A DNA stretch of 64,000 bases from Enterobacter kobei (GTDB lineage Bacteria > Pseudomonadota > Gammaproteobacteria > Enterobacterales > Enterobacteriaceae), in contig NZ_CP017181.1 of NCBI RefSeq assembly GCF_001729765.1, forward strand, positions 3,472,001 to 3,536,000. Direction: 5' to 3'. Below, piece after piece: positions 19,164 through 29,383 of this stretch. How positions within the stretch are numbered: the stretch's first letter is position 1; every line of letters begins with the position of its first letter. A model generated the notes under the pieces. That model made no database searches and was not told the DNA's origin. It worked only from the letters and a program-made list of their open reading frames with translations. The translations under genes and the position numbers were made by a program.

Positions 19164-19967
19164 ATGCATCCGATGCTGACCATCGCCGTGCGCGCAGCGC
19201 GCAAGGCGGGTAATGTAATTGCCAAACACTACGAAACGCCAGACTCCGTAGAAACCAGCCAGAAAGGCAGCAATGATTTCGTGACGAATGTCGATAAAGC
19301 CGCAGAAGCGATTATTATCGAAACGATCCGCAAATCTTACCCGCAGCACACCATCATCACCGAAGAAAGCGGTGAACATGAAGGTACCGATCAGGATGTT
19401 CAATGGGTTATCGATCCACTGGATGGCACCACCAACTTCGTCAAACGCCTGCCACACTTCTCTGTGTCTATCGCCGTACGCATCAAAGGCCGTACTGAAG
19501 TCGCTGTTGTCTACGATCCAATGCGTAACGAACTGTTCACCGCTACCCGCGGTCAGGGCGCACAGCTGAACGGCTACCGTCTGCGCTGCAGCAACGCTCG
19601 CGATCTGGACGGCACCATCCTGGCGACCGGTTTCCCGTTCAAGGCGAAACAGCACGCAACCACCTACATGAATATCCTGGGCAAACTGTTCACCGAATGC
19701 GCGGACTTCCGTCGCACCGGTTCTGCTGCGCTGGATCTGGCTTACGTGGCGACCGGCCGCGTTGACGGATACTTCGAGCTGTCTCTGAAGCCATGGGATT
19801 TTGCCGCGGGCGAGCTGATCGCACGTGAAGCAGGTGCCATCGTGTGTGATTTCACCGGCGGCCATAACTATATGTCTACCGGCAACATCGTTGCCGGTAA
19901 CCCACGCGTCGTTAAAGCCATGCTGGCAAACATGCGTGATGAACTGAGCGACGCGCTGAAGCGTTAA
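19164..19967 (+). CDS. suhB: Inositol-1-monophosphatase / NusA-linked factor SuhB
   Basis: A 267-residue Mg-dependent phosphatase of the inositol monophosphatase family. Metal-site motifs are EESGEH (about residues 67-72), DPLDGTTNF (about 84-92) and the C-terminal WDFAAGE. In E. coli the protein also acts as a component of the ribosomal RNA antitermination complex, independently of catalysis. It diverges from trmJ across 131 bases. The ATG at 19164 has a GAGAGA ribosome site. Confidence 0.97.
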   Translation: MHPMLTIAVRAARKAGNVIAKHYETPDSVETSQKGSNDFVTNVDKAAEAIIIETIRKSYPQHTIITEESGEHEGTDQDVQWVIDPLDGTTNFVKRLPHFSVSIAVRIKGRTEVAVVYDPMRNELFTATRGQGAQLNGYRLRCSNARDLDGTILATGFPFKAKQHATTYMNILGKLFTECADFRRTGSAALDLAYVATGRVDGYFELSLKPWDFAAGELIAREAGAIVCDFTGGHNYMSTGNIVAGNPRVVKAMLANMRDELSDALKR

Positions 19968-19977
19968 TCCCGGTCAT

Positions 19978-20000
19978 TCCCTCTCCCTGTGGGAGAGGGA
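19978..20000. terminator. Hairpin downstream of suhB
   Basis: A perfect 10-bp stem (TCCCTCTCCC / GGGAGAGGGA) with a 3-base loop, between the convergent ends of suhB and the nickel/cobalt exporter gene. It lacks a T-run. The sequence equals the inner hairpin of the element at 18222-18255, so it is also a dispersed repeat. Confidence 0.65.
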
Positions 20001-20007
20001 ATCCCAA

Positions 20008-20988
20008 CTAAAACGGCCGCAATCCCCTTCCCACCGGTACCACACTGTTCCACATCGTCACCGCCGCCACCAGCAGAATCACCCCGCCCGCCAGCGCGAG
20101 CGTTGTCCATCCGACCTGTCGCCACAGCACCGGCGTTTTATTGCCGCTGAGTTTAACCGCCAGCTGACGGAAGCTGTGCACCAGCAACGCCAGCGAAGAA
20201 ATCGTCAGTGACGTTCCAGCCGCCATCGCCAGCGCAGAAAGCATTCCCCAGCCAAACACGCCAATCACCTTGCTGAACAACAACACCATGATTGCCCCCG
20301 AGCACGGGCGCATCCCCATCGAGAGCACAATCATCAGCCGCGCACGCCAGTCATCACCGTTCTGTAGCTGTTCCTGCGTCGGCAGATGCTGATGTCCGCA
20401 GCCACAGTTTTCATCGTGAACGTGATGCGGCGTAAAAGTCCTGAATTGCGGTTTTTGCAACAGCGCGCGCAGTTTTTTCAGTGCTCGCCAGCAGAGGATC
20501 AGCCCCAGCACGCCCACCAGCGCATAGCTCCCCTTTTCCAGTCAGAAGCTACTCATGTGCAGCTGCCGGGCTGGAAGCTGAAGAAGTGAAAGCACCACGA
20601 CAACCAGCCCAATCGCCACGCCCCCCTGAAGCAGCGAGGAGGCCAGCGTAAGACCCATGCTCGATTTCAGCTTCGACGGATGGGTCGCAAGCCAGGTGGT
20701 GATAACGATTTTGCCATGCCCAGGCCCCAGCGCATGCAGCACCCCGTAGATAAAGCTGAACGCCAGCAGGGAACCGCCCGCTTTCGTTGGGTTCTCCGCC
20801 ACCGCTTTCAGTAAACCACTCATCTGCTGGTTCACCTCGCGTTGCCAGATGATGCTTTTCATCATCACCTGCGGCCAGGCCTGCCACAGCCAGAGCGAAC
20901 CGCCAATAGCTAACAGTATAAAAAGCGCCAGCGGCCAAAGATGAAGCCAGCGGCGAGATTTGCGGGACGGAGAAGCGATCACTGACAT
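20008..20988 (-). pseudogene. NicO-type nickel/cobalt efflux permease, broken by one in-frame TGA
   Basis: One continuous frame of 326 codons encodes a NicO/RcnA-like membrane transporter, but codon 149 is TGA (20542-20544). The N-terminal part has a membrane anchor and the family motif HALGPGHGK (His85, His91). After the stop the frame continues without shift into LEKGSYALVGVLG, a His-rich loop (HHVHDENCGCGHQH) and further membrane spans ending at 20008. A W codon (TGG) is expected at the stop between SSF and LEKG, so a single base change explains it. It could be a true nonsense mutation or a sequence error. The gene overlaps its partner, the DUF1007 gene, by 10 bases. Confidence 0.85.
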
Positions 20989-21620
20989 TGTAACGTCACC
21001 TCCTGCGCGAACTGTTTACCCAACTCCATGTCCTCCGGTGGCGCATCTTCTTTATCAAGAGAGACGGCAAAGTTCAGCGTCTCTTCGCTGGGCTTCGGGG
21101 TGTGAACCGCCATTTTGCAGGTTTTCTGCAACGAGGCCGGCAGCTGTACATCGCTCTCGTCGGCGTAGTGCATGTCGACGTAGTAGGTGGGGTCAAAAGT
21201 GGAAAAAGTATATTTTTGCCCTGCCAGCGGCTGCGGGTGCGCCAGCGGAAGGACGAACGTCAGCACCGCCTGATGCCCGTCGCGTGACATACCATACTCC
21301 GTGGGTCGGTTAAGAAACTTCACCTTCTGGCCGTTATGCCAGAACTCGGTGAAGTAGTGCTGACCCAGCACGTTAGCCATCACTTCCGCCGCCAGCTTTT
21401 TCCAGATTTCATCGCCGGGCTTCGCATTTCCCGCATCATAAAGCAGGTCAGCCGAGGTGATTTCATCCATCGTCCAGCGCATCTTCAGGCCACTTAACTG
21501 CGTGCCGTCGGTGACCAGTTCGGTTTTCAGGCTGATAAAACTGTGAGGATGTGCGCAGGTGGTGAAGGAGATAACCGCCAAAAATAACGCCATCGCACTG
21601 TGTTTAACTGTCTGCATCAA
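20979..21620 (-). CDS. DUF1007 family periplasmic protein, partner of metal exporter
   Basis: A 213-residue DUF1007 protein with an N-terminal signal sequence (hydrophobic residues about 8-22), a His motif near the mature N-terminus (HPHSF) and a lone C-terminal cysteine. DUF1007 proteins occur next to NicO-type nickel/cobalt transporters and are thought to help metal handling in the periplasm; direct function is unproven. It overlaps the start of the permease gene by 10 bases, a clear two-gene unit. E. coli K-12 has yfhR at this place instead. Confidence 0.82.
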   Translation of the reverse strand: MMQTVKHSAMALFLAVISFTTCAHPHSFISLKTELVTDGTQLSGLKMRWTMDEITSADLLYDAGNAKPGDEIWKKLAAEVMANVLGQHYFTEFWHNGQKVKFLNRPTEYGMSRDGHQAVLTFVLPLAHPQPLAGQKYTFSTFDPTYYVDMHYADESDVQLPASLQKTCKMAVHTPKPSEETLNFAVSLDKEDAPPEDMELGKQFAQEVTLQCQ

Positions 21621-21742
21621 TTCCTCACGTCAAAAATTCTGTGATGTTCTCCAGCAATCCTGAGTGAAAGGCCTGCCGGTGCGCTTTTCAGCCCCCATCC
21701 TTTAGCTATTCTTATCAAACATTCACACTGGATACCCGACAG

Positions 21743-23020
21743 ATGATGACGACGCTTGAAATTCCATCTGTGCTTTCCAGTTCGCAGCGCCGTTGCCAGG
21801 TGCTTTTAATGCTTTACCTGCCCGATGCTGCCGTCACCGCACAGAGCATAATCGCAGCCAACGGCGTGGACGACGTCCTGGCACGGCAAGATATAGCCGA
21901 GACGCGCGATGAAATCCAGCGCTATCACCGGCTGGATATCGTCACGCACCACGACGGCAGCTACCGGATTGAAGGCACTGCCCTGAACCAGCGTTTATGC
22001 CTGCTGCACTGGCTGCGCAGGGCGCTCCGCCTTTGCCCGCAGTTTGTCTCGCACCAGTTTACGCCAGCGTTAAAAACCGCGCTTAAACAACACGGCATCG
22101 CGCGGCCACTTTACGACGATGCTAACCTGCGGGCGTTAATCAACTTCTGCTCGCGCAAGCTGCAGCGGCAGTTTGAGTGTCGGGACATCCAGTTCTTACA
22201 GCTCTACTTACAGTACTGCCTTATCCAGCACCACCTGGGGAATACGCCACAATTTTCCCATGCCCAGCGCAGCTGGACGCAGTCGCGGGGAGAGTATTTT
22301 ACGGCGCAGGAGATCGTCCGTCACTGGAAGCGGCGCGTTCCTCAGGGCGCGCATGTGGATGAGCAGTTGTTTCTGGCGCTGCTGTTTATGATGCTCCGCA
22401 CGCCCGATCCGGTGCTGGATGAGCACCAGCAGGATGAGCGTTTGCGTCGCGCCATCGTGCGCATGGTGGCCCGTTTTCGCTCGCAGACCGGGATGAACTT
22501 CAGCGACGAGCAAGGGCTGACCGATCAGCTGTATATCCATCTGTCTCAGGCGCTGGACCGTTCCCTGTTTGAAATTGGCATCGACAACAGCCTGCCAGAG
22601 GAGATCCATCGTCTCTATCCCCGGCTGTTACGCACCACGAAAGAGGCGTTGTTTGAGCTGGAAGCGGAGTTTGGCCTGCGTTTTTCCGATGAAGAGATGA
22701 GCCTGGTCGCGGTGATTTTCGGCGCCTGGCTGATGCAGGAGTCCGATCTCCATGAAAAGCAGGTGGTGCTGTTGACCGGGGAAGATAAATCCTGTGAGGA
22801 GCTGATTGAACAGCAGCTGCGCGAGTTGACGCTGCTGCCGCTCAATATTCGCTATCTGACGTTGCAGGCTTTTCAGAAAGAGGGCGCGCCGCGCGAAGCC
22901 GCGCTGGTGGTCACCCCCTATCCTGTTGCCCTGCCGCTGTTCTCGCCGCCGTTGATCCACGCGGTTGAATCACTGAATGCGCAGCAGCAAGAGCATATTC
23001 GCGCGATGCTGGAGTCGTAG
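21743..23020 (+). CDS. csiE: Stationary-phase inducible protein CsiE
   Basis: 425 residues resembling E. coli CsiE throughout. It has a winged-helix-like N-terminal part and PRD-like helical regions (about residues 180-310), as in BglG-type regulators. In E. coli it is induced on entry to stationary phase under RpoS and CRP; its biochemical role is unknown. Its TAG stop directly abuts the stop codon of convergent hcaT with no spacer, so the two transcripts must overlap. Confidence 0.93.
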   Translation: MMTTLEIPSVLSSSQRRCQVLLMLYLPDAAVTAQSIIAANGVDDVLARQDIAETRDEIQRYHRLDIVTHHDGSYRIEGTALNQRLCLLHWLRRALRLCPQFVSHQFTPALKTALKQHGIARPLYDDANLRALINFCSRKLQRQFECRDIQFLQLYLQYCLIQHHLGNTPQFSHAQRSWTQSRGEYFTAQEIVRHWKRRVPQGAHVDEQLFLALLFMMLRTPDPVLDEHQQDERLRRAIVRMVARFRSQTGMNFSDEQGLTDQLYIHLSQALDRSLFEIGIDNSLPEEIHRLYPRLLRTTKEALFELEAEFGLRFSDEEMSLVAVIFGAWLMQESDLHEKQVVLLTGEDKSCEELIEQQLRELTLLPLNIRYLTLQAFQKEGAPREAALVVTPYPVALPLFSPPLIHAVESLNAQQQEHIRAMLES

Positions 23021-24160
23021 TTACGCGCGTGCGGCCACTTTTGGTCGAACAAACATCGCCGGTAGCGCCACCAGCGCCATTACCCAGAAGACGCCGTGCC
23101 CGAGGTGTTGATACAGGAAACCGGCAAAGACCGTCATCACCGCAATACTGCCGCCCATTGCTACCGCGGAATAGACCGACTGCAGACGAATCACATCCCC
23201 GCCCTCACGCGCAGCGATATAGCGCATCGCCGCCAGGTGACATACGGTGAAGGTGCCGCAGTGCAGAATTTGCGCCAAGATCAGCCATGGCAGATCCGTC
23301 GTCCAGCCCATAATACCCCAGCGTGCCACGCCGCAAATCGCCGAAAGCAGCAGCAGATCGCGCGCGCCAAAACGGCGGAACAGCTTTTTGCTCAGGGCGA
23401 AAATAATGACTTCGGCCACCACGCCCAGCGACCAGAGGTAACCGACCGCAGAGGCAGAGTAGCCCGCCCCCTGCCAGTAGATAGCGCTGAAGCCATAGTA
23501 CGCCGCATGCGCCCCCTGAAGCAGACAGACGCACGCCAGAAAGCGCCAGCTCTGTGCGACCAGGCTCCGCCAGGCTGGCCAACCCGCGCTCTCCTGATGG
23601 CGACTTTCTCCCTGCGGCATCACGGATGGACGTAACAGCATTCCCAGCAGCATCGACGCTATCCCGATGCTCAGCAGAGCCAGAATCGCACGGTAGTCGT
23701 AGAGGCTGACCAGTTTCCCAACCAGCGCGGAACCGATAACAAAAGCAATAGAGCCCCACAGGCGCACGCGGCCATAGTCCATGGTGATCTGCTTTTGCCA
23801 GGTGTTCGCCAGCGCATCCGTCAGAGGAACCAGCGGAGAGAAGAACAGGTTAAAGCCGACCATCACCACCATCAGCCAGGCAAACTGATGGCTTACCCAG
23901 AAGCAGGCGACAAAGACCAGGGTGAGCAGCGCGAGAATGCGTACAGCCTTGATCAGCAGAGAGGGATCGCTGACGCGCGGGGCAATCAGCAGGCTGCCAA
24001 GAAAACGCGCCACCAGTCCGGCCCCCAGCAGAACGCCGATGGTCTCTGGAGTCAGGCCGATTCCCTTGAGCCAGACGCTCCAGAATGGCAGAAAAATACC
24101 GTAGCTAAAGAAATAGGTGAAATAGCTGAGCGCCAGCCAGCGCGTGGAATGCAAGACCAT
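23021..24160 (-). CDS. hcaT: 3-phenylpropionate MFS transporter HcaT
   Basis: 379 residues of a 12-span major facilitator, equal in length to E. coli HcaT and similar throughout (LPFWSVWLKGIGLTPETIG near the N-terminus). HcaT is assigned as a proton symporter for 3-phenylpropionate. The ATG at 24160 follows a strong GGAGGG; an 18-codon upstream extension is unlikely. In E. coli the hcaR and hcaEFCBD genes lie between hcaT and yphA; here yphA follows directly, so the transporter is present without the local catabolic genes. Confidence 0.93.
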   Translation of the reverse strand: MVLHSTRWLALSYFTYFFSYGIFLPFWSVWLKGIGLTPETIGVLLGAGLVARFLGSLLIAPRVSDPSLLIKAVRILALLTLVFVACFWVSHQFAWLMVVMVGFNLFFSPLVPLTDALANTWQKQITMDYGRVRLWGSIAFVIGSALVGKLVSLYDYRAILALLSIGIASMLLGMLLRPSVMPQGESRHQESAGWPAWRSLVAQSWRFLACVCLLQGAHAAYYGFSAIYWQGAGYSASAVGYLWSLGVVAEVIIFALSKKLFRRFGARDLLLLSAICGVARWGIMGWTTDLPWLILAQILHCGTFTVCHLAAMRYIAAREGGDVIRLQSVYSAVAMGGSIAVMTVFAGFLYQHLGHGVFWVMALVALPAMFVRPKVAARA

Positions 24161-24332
24161 GAATCCCTCCCGAAATGGAGGCCATAGTCTGGCGAGAATA
24201 GAAAAATTAAGCAAGTAGATAGCCTGCTATAAATTAACGAAAAATTAACATATCGTGCAGTCGTCAGGCTTATGGCAGGGAATGAAAATGTGTATTACGT
24301 TTAAATTACTCCACTTGCAGAGGTTTTCTGCC

Positions 24333-24755
24333 ATGAACTCACTACGTTATCTCGATTTTGGTCAGTCACGCCATCTGTTGTTGTTGATTGCCCGTATCGC
24401 GCTTGTCGTCCTGTTTATTATCTTTGGTTATCCGAAACTGACGGGGTTTAGCGGCACCGTACAATATATGACCTCGCTGGGGACACCGATGCCCATGCTG
24501 GCGGCCATTATTGCGGTGGTGATGGAAGTGCCAGCCGCCATCCTGATCGTACTGGGCTTTTTCACCCGCCCTCTTGCCGTGCTGTTTGTGTTCTACACGC
24601 TGGGCACGGCGGTGATTGGTCACCATTACTGGAATATGACCGGTGACGCGGTCGTACCGAATATGATTAATTTCTACAAGAATGTCAGTATTGCGGGCGC
24701 ATTTATATTGCTGGCGATTGTAGGTCCAGGCGCAATATCCCTTGACCGCCGTTAA
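24333..24755 (+). CDS. yphA: DoxX family inner membrane protein YphA
   Basis: 140 residues with four predicted membrane spans and the DoxX fold. The family is linked loosely to redox and thiol stress in other bacteria; the role of YphA is unknown. The ATG at 24333 was preferred (AGAGG upstream, same start as E. coli YphA) over in-frame starts up to 26 codons earlier. It lies alone between hcaT and glyA and ends before a bidirectional terminator. Confidence 0.9.
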   Translation: MNSLRYLDFGQSRHLLLLIARIALVVLFIIFGYPKLTGFSGTVQYMTSLGTPMPMLAAIIAVVMEVPAAILIVLGFFTRPLAVLFVFYTLGTAVIGHHYWNMTGDAVVPNMINFYKNVSIAGAFILLAIVGPGAISLDRR

Positions 24756-24760
24756 GCCAT

Positions 24761-24787
24761 AAAAAAAGGCCGCACGCGCGGCCTTTT
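24761..24787. terminator. Bidirectional terminator, yphA / glyA
   Basis: A perfect 10-bp stem AAAAGGCCGC / GCGGCCTTTT with a 4-base loop, A-rich on the left and T-rich on the right. It serves convergent yphA (+) and glyA (-). Confidence 0.92.
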
Positions 24788-24809
24788 AACGTTCTGCTGA
24801 GCAGAGGAA

Positions 24810-26063
24810 TTATGCGTATACCGGGAAGCGTGCGCAGATATCCAGAACTTTACCTTTGACGCGCTCGATAACCGCTTCGTCATTGATGTTGTCCAGAACG
24901 TCACACATCCAGCCAGCCAGCTCTTTCACTTCCGCTTCTTTAAAGCCGCGACGCGTCACAGCCGGAGAACCGATACGGATACCGGACGTCACGAACGGGC
25001 TCTTCGGATCGTTTGGCACGCTGTTTTTGTTCACGGTGATGTTAGCGCGGCCCAGTGCAGCGTCAGCTTCTTTACCGGTCAGGTTCTTATCAACCAGATC
25101 CAGCAGGAACAGGTGGTTTTCAGTACCGCCAGAAACCACTTTGTAGCCACGGTTCAGGAACACTTCCACCATCGCTTTGGCGTTCTTAGCAACCTGCTGC
25201 TGATAAACCTTGAACTCTGGCTCCATCGCTTCTTTCAGCGCTACCGCTTTTGCCGCGATAACGTGCATCAGCGGGCCGCCCTGCGCGCTTGGGAACACGG
25301 CAGAGTTCAGTTTTTTGTACAGCTCTTCGTCACCGCCTTTCGCCAGGATCAGGCCACCGCGTGGACCCGCCAGGGTTTTATGGGTAGTGGTGGTCACAAC
25401 GTGAGCGTGCGGAACCGGGTTCGGGTAAACGCCAGCGGCAATCAGACCCGCTACGTGCGCCATGTCGACGAACAGGTAAGCACCGATGCTGTCTGCGATT
25501 TCACGCATTTTTGCCCAGTCAACGATACCGGAGTAAGCAGAGAAGCCACCGATGATCATCTTCGGTTTATGCTCTTTAGCCTGCTTCGCCATGTCTTCGT
25601 AGTCAATTTTACCGGACTCATCGATACCGTAAGGGATGATGTTGTACAGTTTGCCGGAGAAGTTCACCGGGGAGCCGTGAGTCAGGTGGCCACCCTGCGC
25701 CAGGTTCATACCCAGCACCGTATCGCCCGGCTGCAGCAGCGCGGTGTAAACGGCGAAGTTAGCCTGAGAGCCGGAGTGCGGCTGCACGTTCGCGTAGTCA
25801 GCGCCAAAGAGTTCTTTCGCACGGTCGATTGCCAGCTGCTCAACGATATCAACGTACTCGCAACCGCCGTAGTAGCGCTTGCCTGGATAACCTTCAGCGT
25901 ATTTGTTGGTCAGCTGAGAACCCTGTGCCTGCATGACGCGCGGGCTGGTGTAGTTTTCGGAGGCGATCAGTTCGATGTGCTCTTCCTGACGTACTTTTTC
26001 CTGCTCCATAGCCTGCCACAGTTCGGCATCATAATCGGCAATGTTCATTTCACGCTTTAACAT
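24810..26063 (-). CDS. glyA: Serine hydroxymethyltransferase
   Basis: 417 residues, same length as E. coli GlyA. This PLP enzyme interconverts serine and glycine and supplies 5,10-methylene-tetrahydrofolate, the main source of one-carbon units. Lys229 in [11 protein letters not shown] binds PLP. The second of two close ATGs (26063) was chosen: AGGAG lies 6 bases upstream and the product then matches [10 protein letters not shown]. The gene diverges from hmp; a PurR box upstream suggests control by purine supply. Confidence 0.97.
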   Translation of the reverse strand: MLKREMNIADYDAELWQAMEQEKVRQEEHIELIASENYTSPRVMQAQGSQLTNKYAEGYPGKRYYGGCEYVDIVEQLAIDRAKELFGADYANVQPHSGSQANFAVYTALLQPGDTVLGMNLAQGGHLTHGSPVNFSGKLYNIIPYGIDESGKIDYEDMAKQAKEHKPKMIIGGFSAYSGIVDWAKMREIADSIGAYLFVDMAHVAGLIAAGVYPNPVPHAHVVTTTTHKTLAGPRGGLILAKGGDEELYKKLNSAVFPSAQGGPLMHVIAAKAVALKEAMEPEFKVYQQQVAKNAKAMVEVFLNRGYKVVSGGTENHLFLLDLVDKNLTGKEADAALGRANITVNKNSVPNDPKSPFVTSGIRIGSPAVTRRGFKEAEVKELAGWMCDVLDNINDEAVIERVKGKVLDICARFPVYA

Positions 26064-26180
26064 CCGCATCTCCTGACTCAGCTAACAAGTAAATTTTGGC
26101 CTGAAAAGGCAGTCCTGTTGGACGACGGGCAACAGTATAACTGAATAGTTCTGTGATAACAGGTCTTGACAAACGATTTT

Positions 26181-26196
26181 ACGCAAACGTTTTCCT
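26181..26196 (-). promoter_or_regulatory. PurR operator upstream of glyA
   Basis: ACGCAAACGTTTTCCT matches the PurR box core (ACGCAAACGTTTTCGT) with one mismatch. It lies about 120 bases upstream of glyA, which is purine-repressed by PurR in E. coli. The rest of the 304-base glyA-hmp spacer also holds the NsrR site; the MetR sites known from E. coli were not identified with confidence. Confidence 0.8.
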
Positions 26197-26318
26197 TCAC
26201 GCCACGCAAGGGTTTGAGGAATAAAGCGCTCCCCTGTTTCAACGGATTTCTTTTCAGGTTTGTGATGCATATTTTTCATCTTGCAAAGAACCATTTACAA
26301 CGCAGGGGTATTTTTTAT

Positions 26319-26342
26319 AAGATGCATTTAAAATACATCATT
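26319..26342 (+). promoter_or_regulatory. NsrR operator at the hmp promoter
   Basis: AAGATGCATTTAAAATACATC is a near-perfect NsrR palindrome (two 11-bp motifs, AAGATGCATTT and its inverse). NsrR, an Fe-S nitric oxide sensor, represses hmp until NO destroys its cluster. The site ends about 26 bases before the hmp ATG. Confidence 0.85.
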
Positions 26343-26367
26343 AAAGTCACATCAAAAGGACGCGCTC

Positions 26368-27558
26368 ATGCTCGACGCTCAAACCATCGCTACCGTTAAA
26401 GCCACCATCCCCCTGCTGGTGGAAACCGGTCCTAAACTCACCGCTCATTTTTACGATCGCATGTTCACGCATAACCCAGAGTTGAAAGAGATTTTCAACA
26501 TGAGTAACCAGCGTAATGGCGATCAGCGTGAAGCCCTGTTCAACGCCATCGCGGCCTACGCCAGCAACATTGAAAACCTGGCGGCATTACTGCCTGCGGT
26601 GGAAAAAATCGCGCAGAAGCACACCAGCTTCCAGATCAAACCCGAGCAGTACAATATTGTCGGCGGCCACCTGCTGGCAACGCTGGACGAAATGTTCAGC
26701 CCGGGCCAGGAGGTACTGGACGCCTGGGGTAAAGCCTACGGCGTGCTGGCAAACGTCTTCATCAACCGTGAAGCGCAGATCTACAGTGAAAACGCCAGCA
26801 AGAACGGCGGCTGGGAAGGCACTCGCGCCTTCCGCATCGTTGAGAAAACACCGCGCAGCGCATTGATCACCAGTTTTGAATTTGAACCGGTGGATGGTCA
26901 GCCGGTAGCGGATTATCAGCCAGGCCAATATCTCGGCGTGTGGCTGAAGCCTGAAGGTTTTCCGCATCAGGAGATCCGCCAGTATTCCCTGACCCGCAAA
27001 CCCGACGGCAAAGGCTATCGCATTGCGGTGAAACGCGAGGACGGCGGCCAGGTTTCCAGCTGGCTGCATAACGAAGCCAGCGTGGGTGACGTCGTTCACC
27101 TGGCCGCACCGGCGGGTGACTTCTTCATGGCGGTAGACGCTACTACCCCGGTAACGCTGATCTCGGCTGGTGTCGGCCAAACGCCAATGCTGGCGATGCT
27201 GGATACGCTGGCGAAAGCAAACCACAGCGCACAGGTCAACTGGTTCCATGCCGCAGAGAACGGCGAGGTGCATGCCTTTGCGGACGAAGTGAAAACGCTG
27301 GGCGCGACGCTGCCCCGCTTCACCGCGCATACCTGGTATCGCTTGCCAACGGAAGCAGACCGCGCAGCCGCACGTTTTGACAGCGAAGGGTTGATGAATT
27401 TAAGCCAGCATGAAGGGGCGTTCAGCGCGCCGGATATGCAGTTCTACGTCTGCGGACCGGTGGCGTTTATGCAATATGCCGCGAAGCAGCTGGTGGCGCT
27501 GGGTGTGAATAAAGACAACATTCATTACGAATGTTTCGGCCCGCATAAAGTGCTGTAA
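26368..27558 (+). CDS. hmp: Flavohemoprotein, nitric oxide dioxygenase
   Basis: 396 residues in three domains: globin (1-140) with heme ligand His85 and distal Tyr29 and Gln53, FAD-binding (about 150-255, RQYSLT) and NAD-binding (about 265-396, [14 protein letters not shown] and YVCGPVAFM). It oxidises NO to nitrate using O2 and NADH, protecting the cell from nitrosative stress. The AAGGAC ribosome site precedes the ATG. Expression is probably controlled by the NsrR site just upstream. Confidence 0.98.
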   Translation: MLDAQTIATVKATIPLLVETGPKLTAHFYDRMFTHNPELKEIFNMSNQRNGDQREALFNAIAAYASNIENLAALLPAVEKIAQKHTSFQIKPEQYNIVGGHLLATLDEMFSPGQEVLDAWGKAYGVLANVFINREAQIYSENASKNGGWEGTRAFRIVEKTPRSALITSFEFEPVDGQPVADYQPGQYLGVWLKPEGFPHQEIRQYSLTRKPDGKGYRIAVKREDGGQVSSWLHNEASVGDVVHLAAPAGDFFMAVDATTPVTLISAGVGQTPMLAMLDTLAKANHSAQVNWFHAAENGEVHAFADEVKTLGATLPRFTAHTWYRLPTEADRAAARFDSEGLMNLSQHEGAFSAPDMQFYVCGPVAFMQYAAKQLVALGVNKDNIHYECFGPHKVL

Positions 27559-27561
27559 TGC

Positions 27562-27592
27562 AAAAAGCCCCTCGAACTAGGGGCTTTTTTTT
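27562..27592 (+). terminator. Terminator of hmp
   Basis: An 11-bp stem AAAAAGCCCCT / AGGGGCTTTTT with a 6-base loop and a continuing T-run, four bases after the hmp stop. Confidence 0.93.
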
Positions 27593-27593
27593 C

Positions 27594-27625
27594 GCCGGGT
27601 GGCGGCTACGCCTTACCCGGCCTTC
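27594..27625. repeat. Single REP unit between hmp and glnB
   Basis: GCCGGGTGGCGGCTACGCC followed by TTACCCGGCC, an enterobacterial REP palindrome in the spacer of two convergent genes. Confidence 0.8.
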
Positions 27626-27641
27626 AAAACCGTTGGCATCG

Positions 27642-28003
<362 letters not shown>

Positions 28004-28045
28004 GTAAGCTGCCTCGTAATCGATTGCTCACAGTACCATACGGCA

Positions 28046-29383
28046 TTACTCTTTAAAATCGTTTGCTTCCAGCTCGTGGCGTGAGAGCAGCTTGTAAAAC
28101 TCGGTGCGGTTGCGTCCGGCCATTCGCGCTGCGTGGGTCACGTTGCCTTTGGTGATCTGCAGCAGCTTGCGCAGATAGTTCAGCTCGAACTGGTTACGCG
28201 CTTCGGCGAAAGTCGGCAAGGCCGTGTTTTCCCCTTCCAGCGCCTGCTCCACCAGCGCATCGCTGATAACGGGCGATGACGTCAACGCCACACACTGCTC
28301 AATCACGTTTACCAGCTGGCGAACGTTACCCGGCCAGCTGGCCGCCATCAGCCGTTTCATCGCATCGGTGGAAAACGCGCGGACAAATGGTTTATGGCGA
28401 TCGGCCGCCTGACGCAACAGGTGATTCGCCAGCAGCAGAATATCTTCAGCACGCTCTGCCAGTGCCGGGATTTTGAGATTCACCACGTTCAGACGGTAGT
28501 AGAGGTCTTCACGAAACTCGTTGCGCGCCATCACTTTTGGTAAGTCGCGGTGGGTGGCGGAAATAATTCGTACGTTAATATCAATATCGCGGTTGCTGCC
28601 CAGCGGGCGCACTTTACGCTCCTGAAGCACGCGCAGCAGTTTGACCTGTAGCGGCGCAGGCATGTCACCAATCTCGTCGAGGAACAGCGTGCCGCCTTCC
28701 GCGGCCTGGAACAGCCCTTCCCGGCTGCTTACCGCGCCGGTGAAGGCGCCACGGGCATGACCAAACAGTTCGGACTCAAGCAATTGTTCCGGAAGCGCGC
28801 CGCAGTTAATGGCAATAAAGGCATTTTTGCTGCGCGGGCTGGCGTTGTGGATCGCCTGCGCCAGGATCTCTTTCCCGGTTCCGCTCTGGCCGTTAATCAG
28901 CACGCTGACGTCGGACTGGGCGACCATCCGCGCCTGCTCAAGCAGACGAAGCATGATCGGGCTGCGGGTCACAATGGATTCACGCCATGCGTCGTCGCCA
29001 GAGGGTGCCGCGTGCTCCAGCGCGCTGTCGATGGCTTTGTAGAGTGCGTCTTTATCTACCGGCTTGGTGAGGAAGCTGAATACGCCCTGCTGGGTTGCGG
29101 CGACGGCATCCGGAATTGACCCGTGTGCCGTCAGGATAATCACCGGCATGCCCGGCTGCTGCTTCTGGATCTCCGCGAACAGCTGCAGACCGTCCATTTC
29201 GTCCATCCGCAGATCGCTGATGACCAGATCAATTTTCTCGCGGCTAAGGACTTTCAGCCCTTCCTGTCCGCTTTCCGCAGTCACTACGCTGTAGCCTTCA
29301 CTCACCAGACGCATCCCCAGCAGCTTTAACAGCCCGGGATCGTCATCCACCAGTAAGAGATGGGCAGGTTTACGGCTCGTCAT
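28046..29383 (-). CDS. glrR: Sigma-54 dependent response regulator GlrR
   Basis: 445 residues: receiver domain (about 8-120, phosphoacceptor Asp57), AAA+ sigma-54 activator domain (about 140-365) with Walker A GQSGTGKE and the sigma-54 contact motif GAFTGA, and a C-terminal Fis-type helix-turn-helix ([18 protein letters not shown]). It is phosphorylated by GlrK and activates glmY through sites upstream of its sigma-54 promoter; matching palindromes are present in this window. It overlaps qseG by 14 bases. Confidence 0.97.
   Translation of the reverse strand: MTSRKPAHLLLVDDDPGLLKLLGMRLVSEGYSVVTAESGQEGLKVLSREKIDLVISDLRMDEMDGLQLFAEIQKQQPGMPVIILTAHGSIPDAVAATQQGVFSFLTKPVDKDALYKAIDSALEHAAPSGDDAWRESIVTRSPIMLRLLEQARMVAQSDVSVLINGQSGTGKEILAQAIHNASPRSKNAFIAINCGALPEQLLESELFGHARGAFTGAVSSREGLFQAAEGGTLFLDEIGDMPAPLQVKLLRVLQERKVRPLGSNRDIDINVRIISATHRDLPKVMARNEFREDLYYRLNVVNLKIPALAERAEDILLLANHLLRQAADRHKPFVRAFSTDAMKRLMAASWPGNVRQLVNVIEQCVALTSSPVISDALVEQALEGENTALPTFAEARNQFELNYLRKLLQITKGNVTHAARMAGRNRTEFYKLLSRHELEANDFKE

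Noticed and set aside
20542..20544. Selenocysteine reading of the TGA in the nickel/cobalt exporter
   Set aside because: No SECIS-like hairpin was seen right after the codon, and the family has tryptophan-like residues rather than a redox cysteine there.
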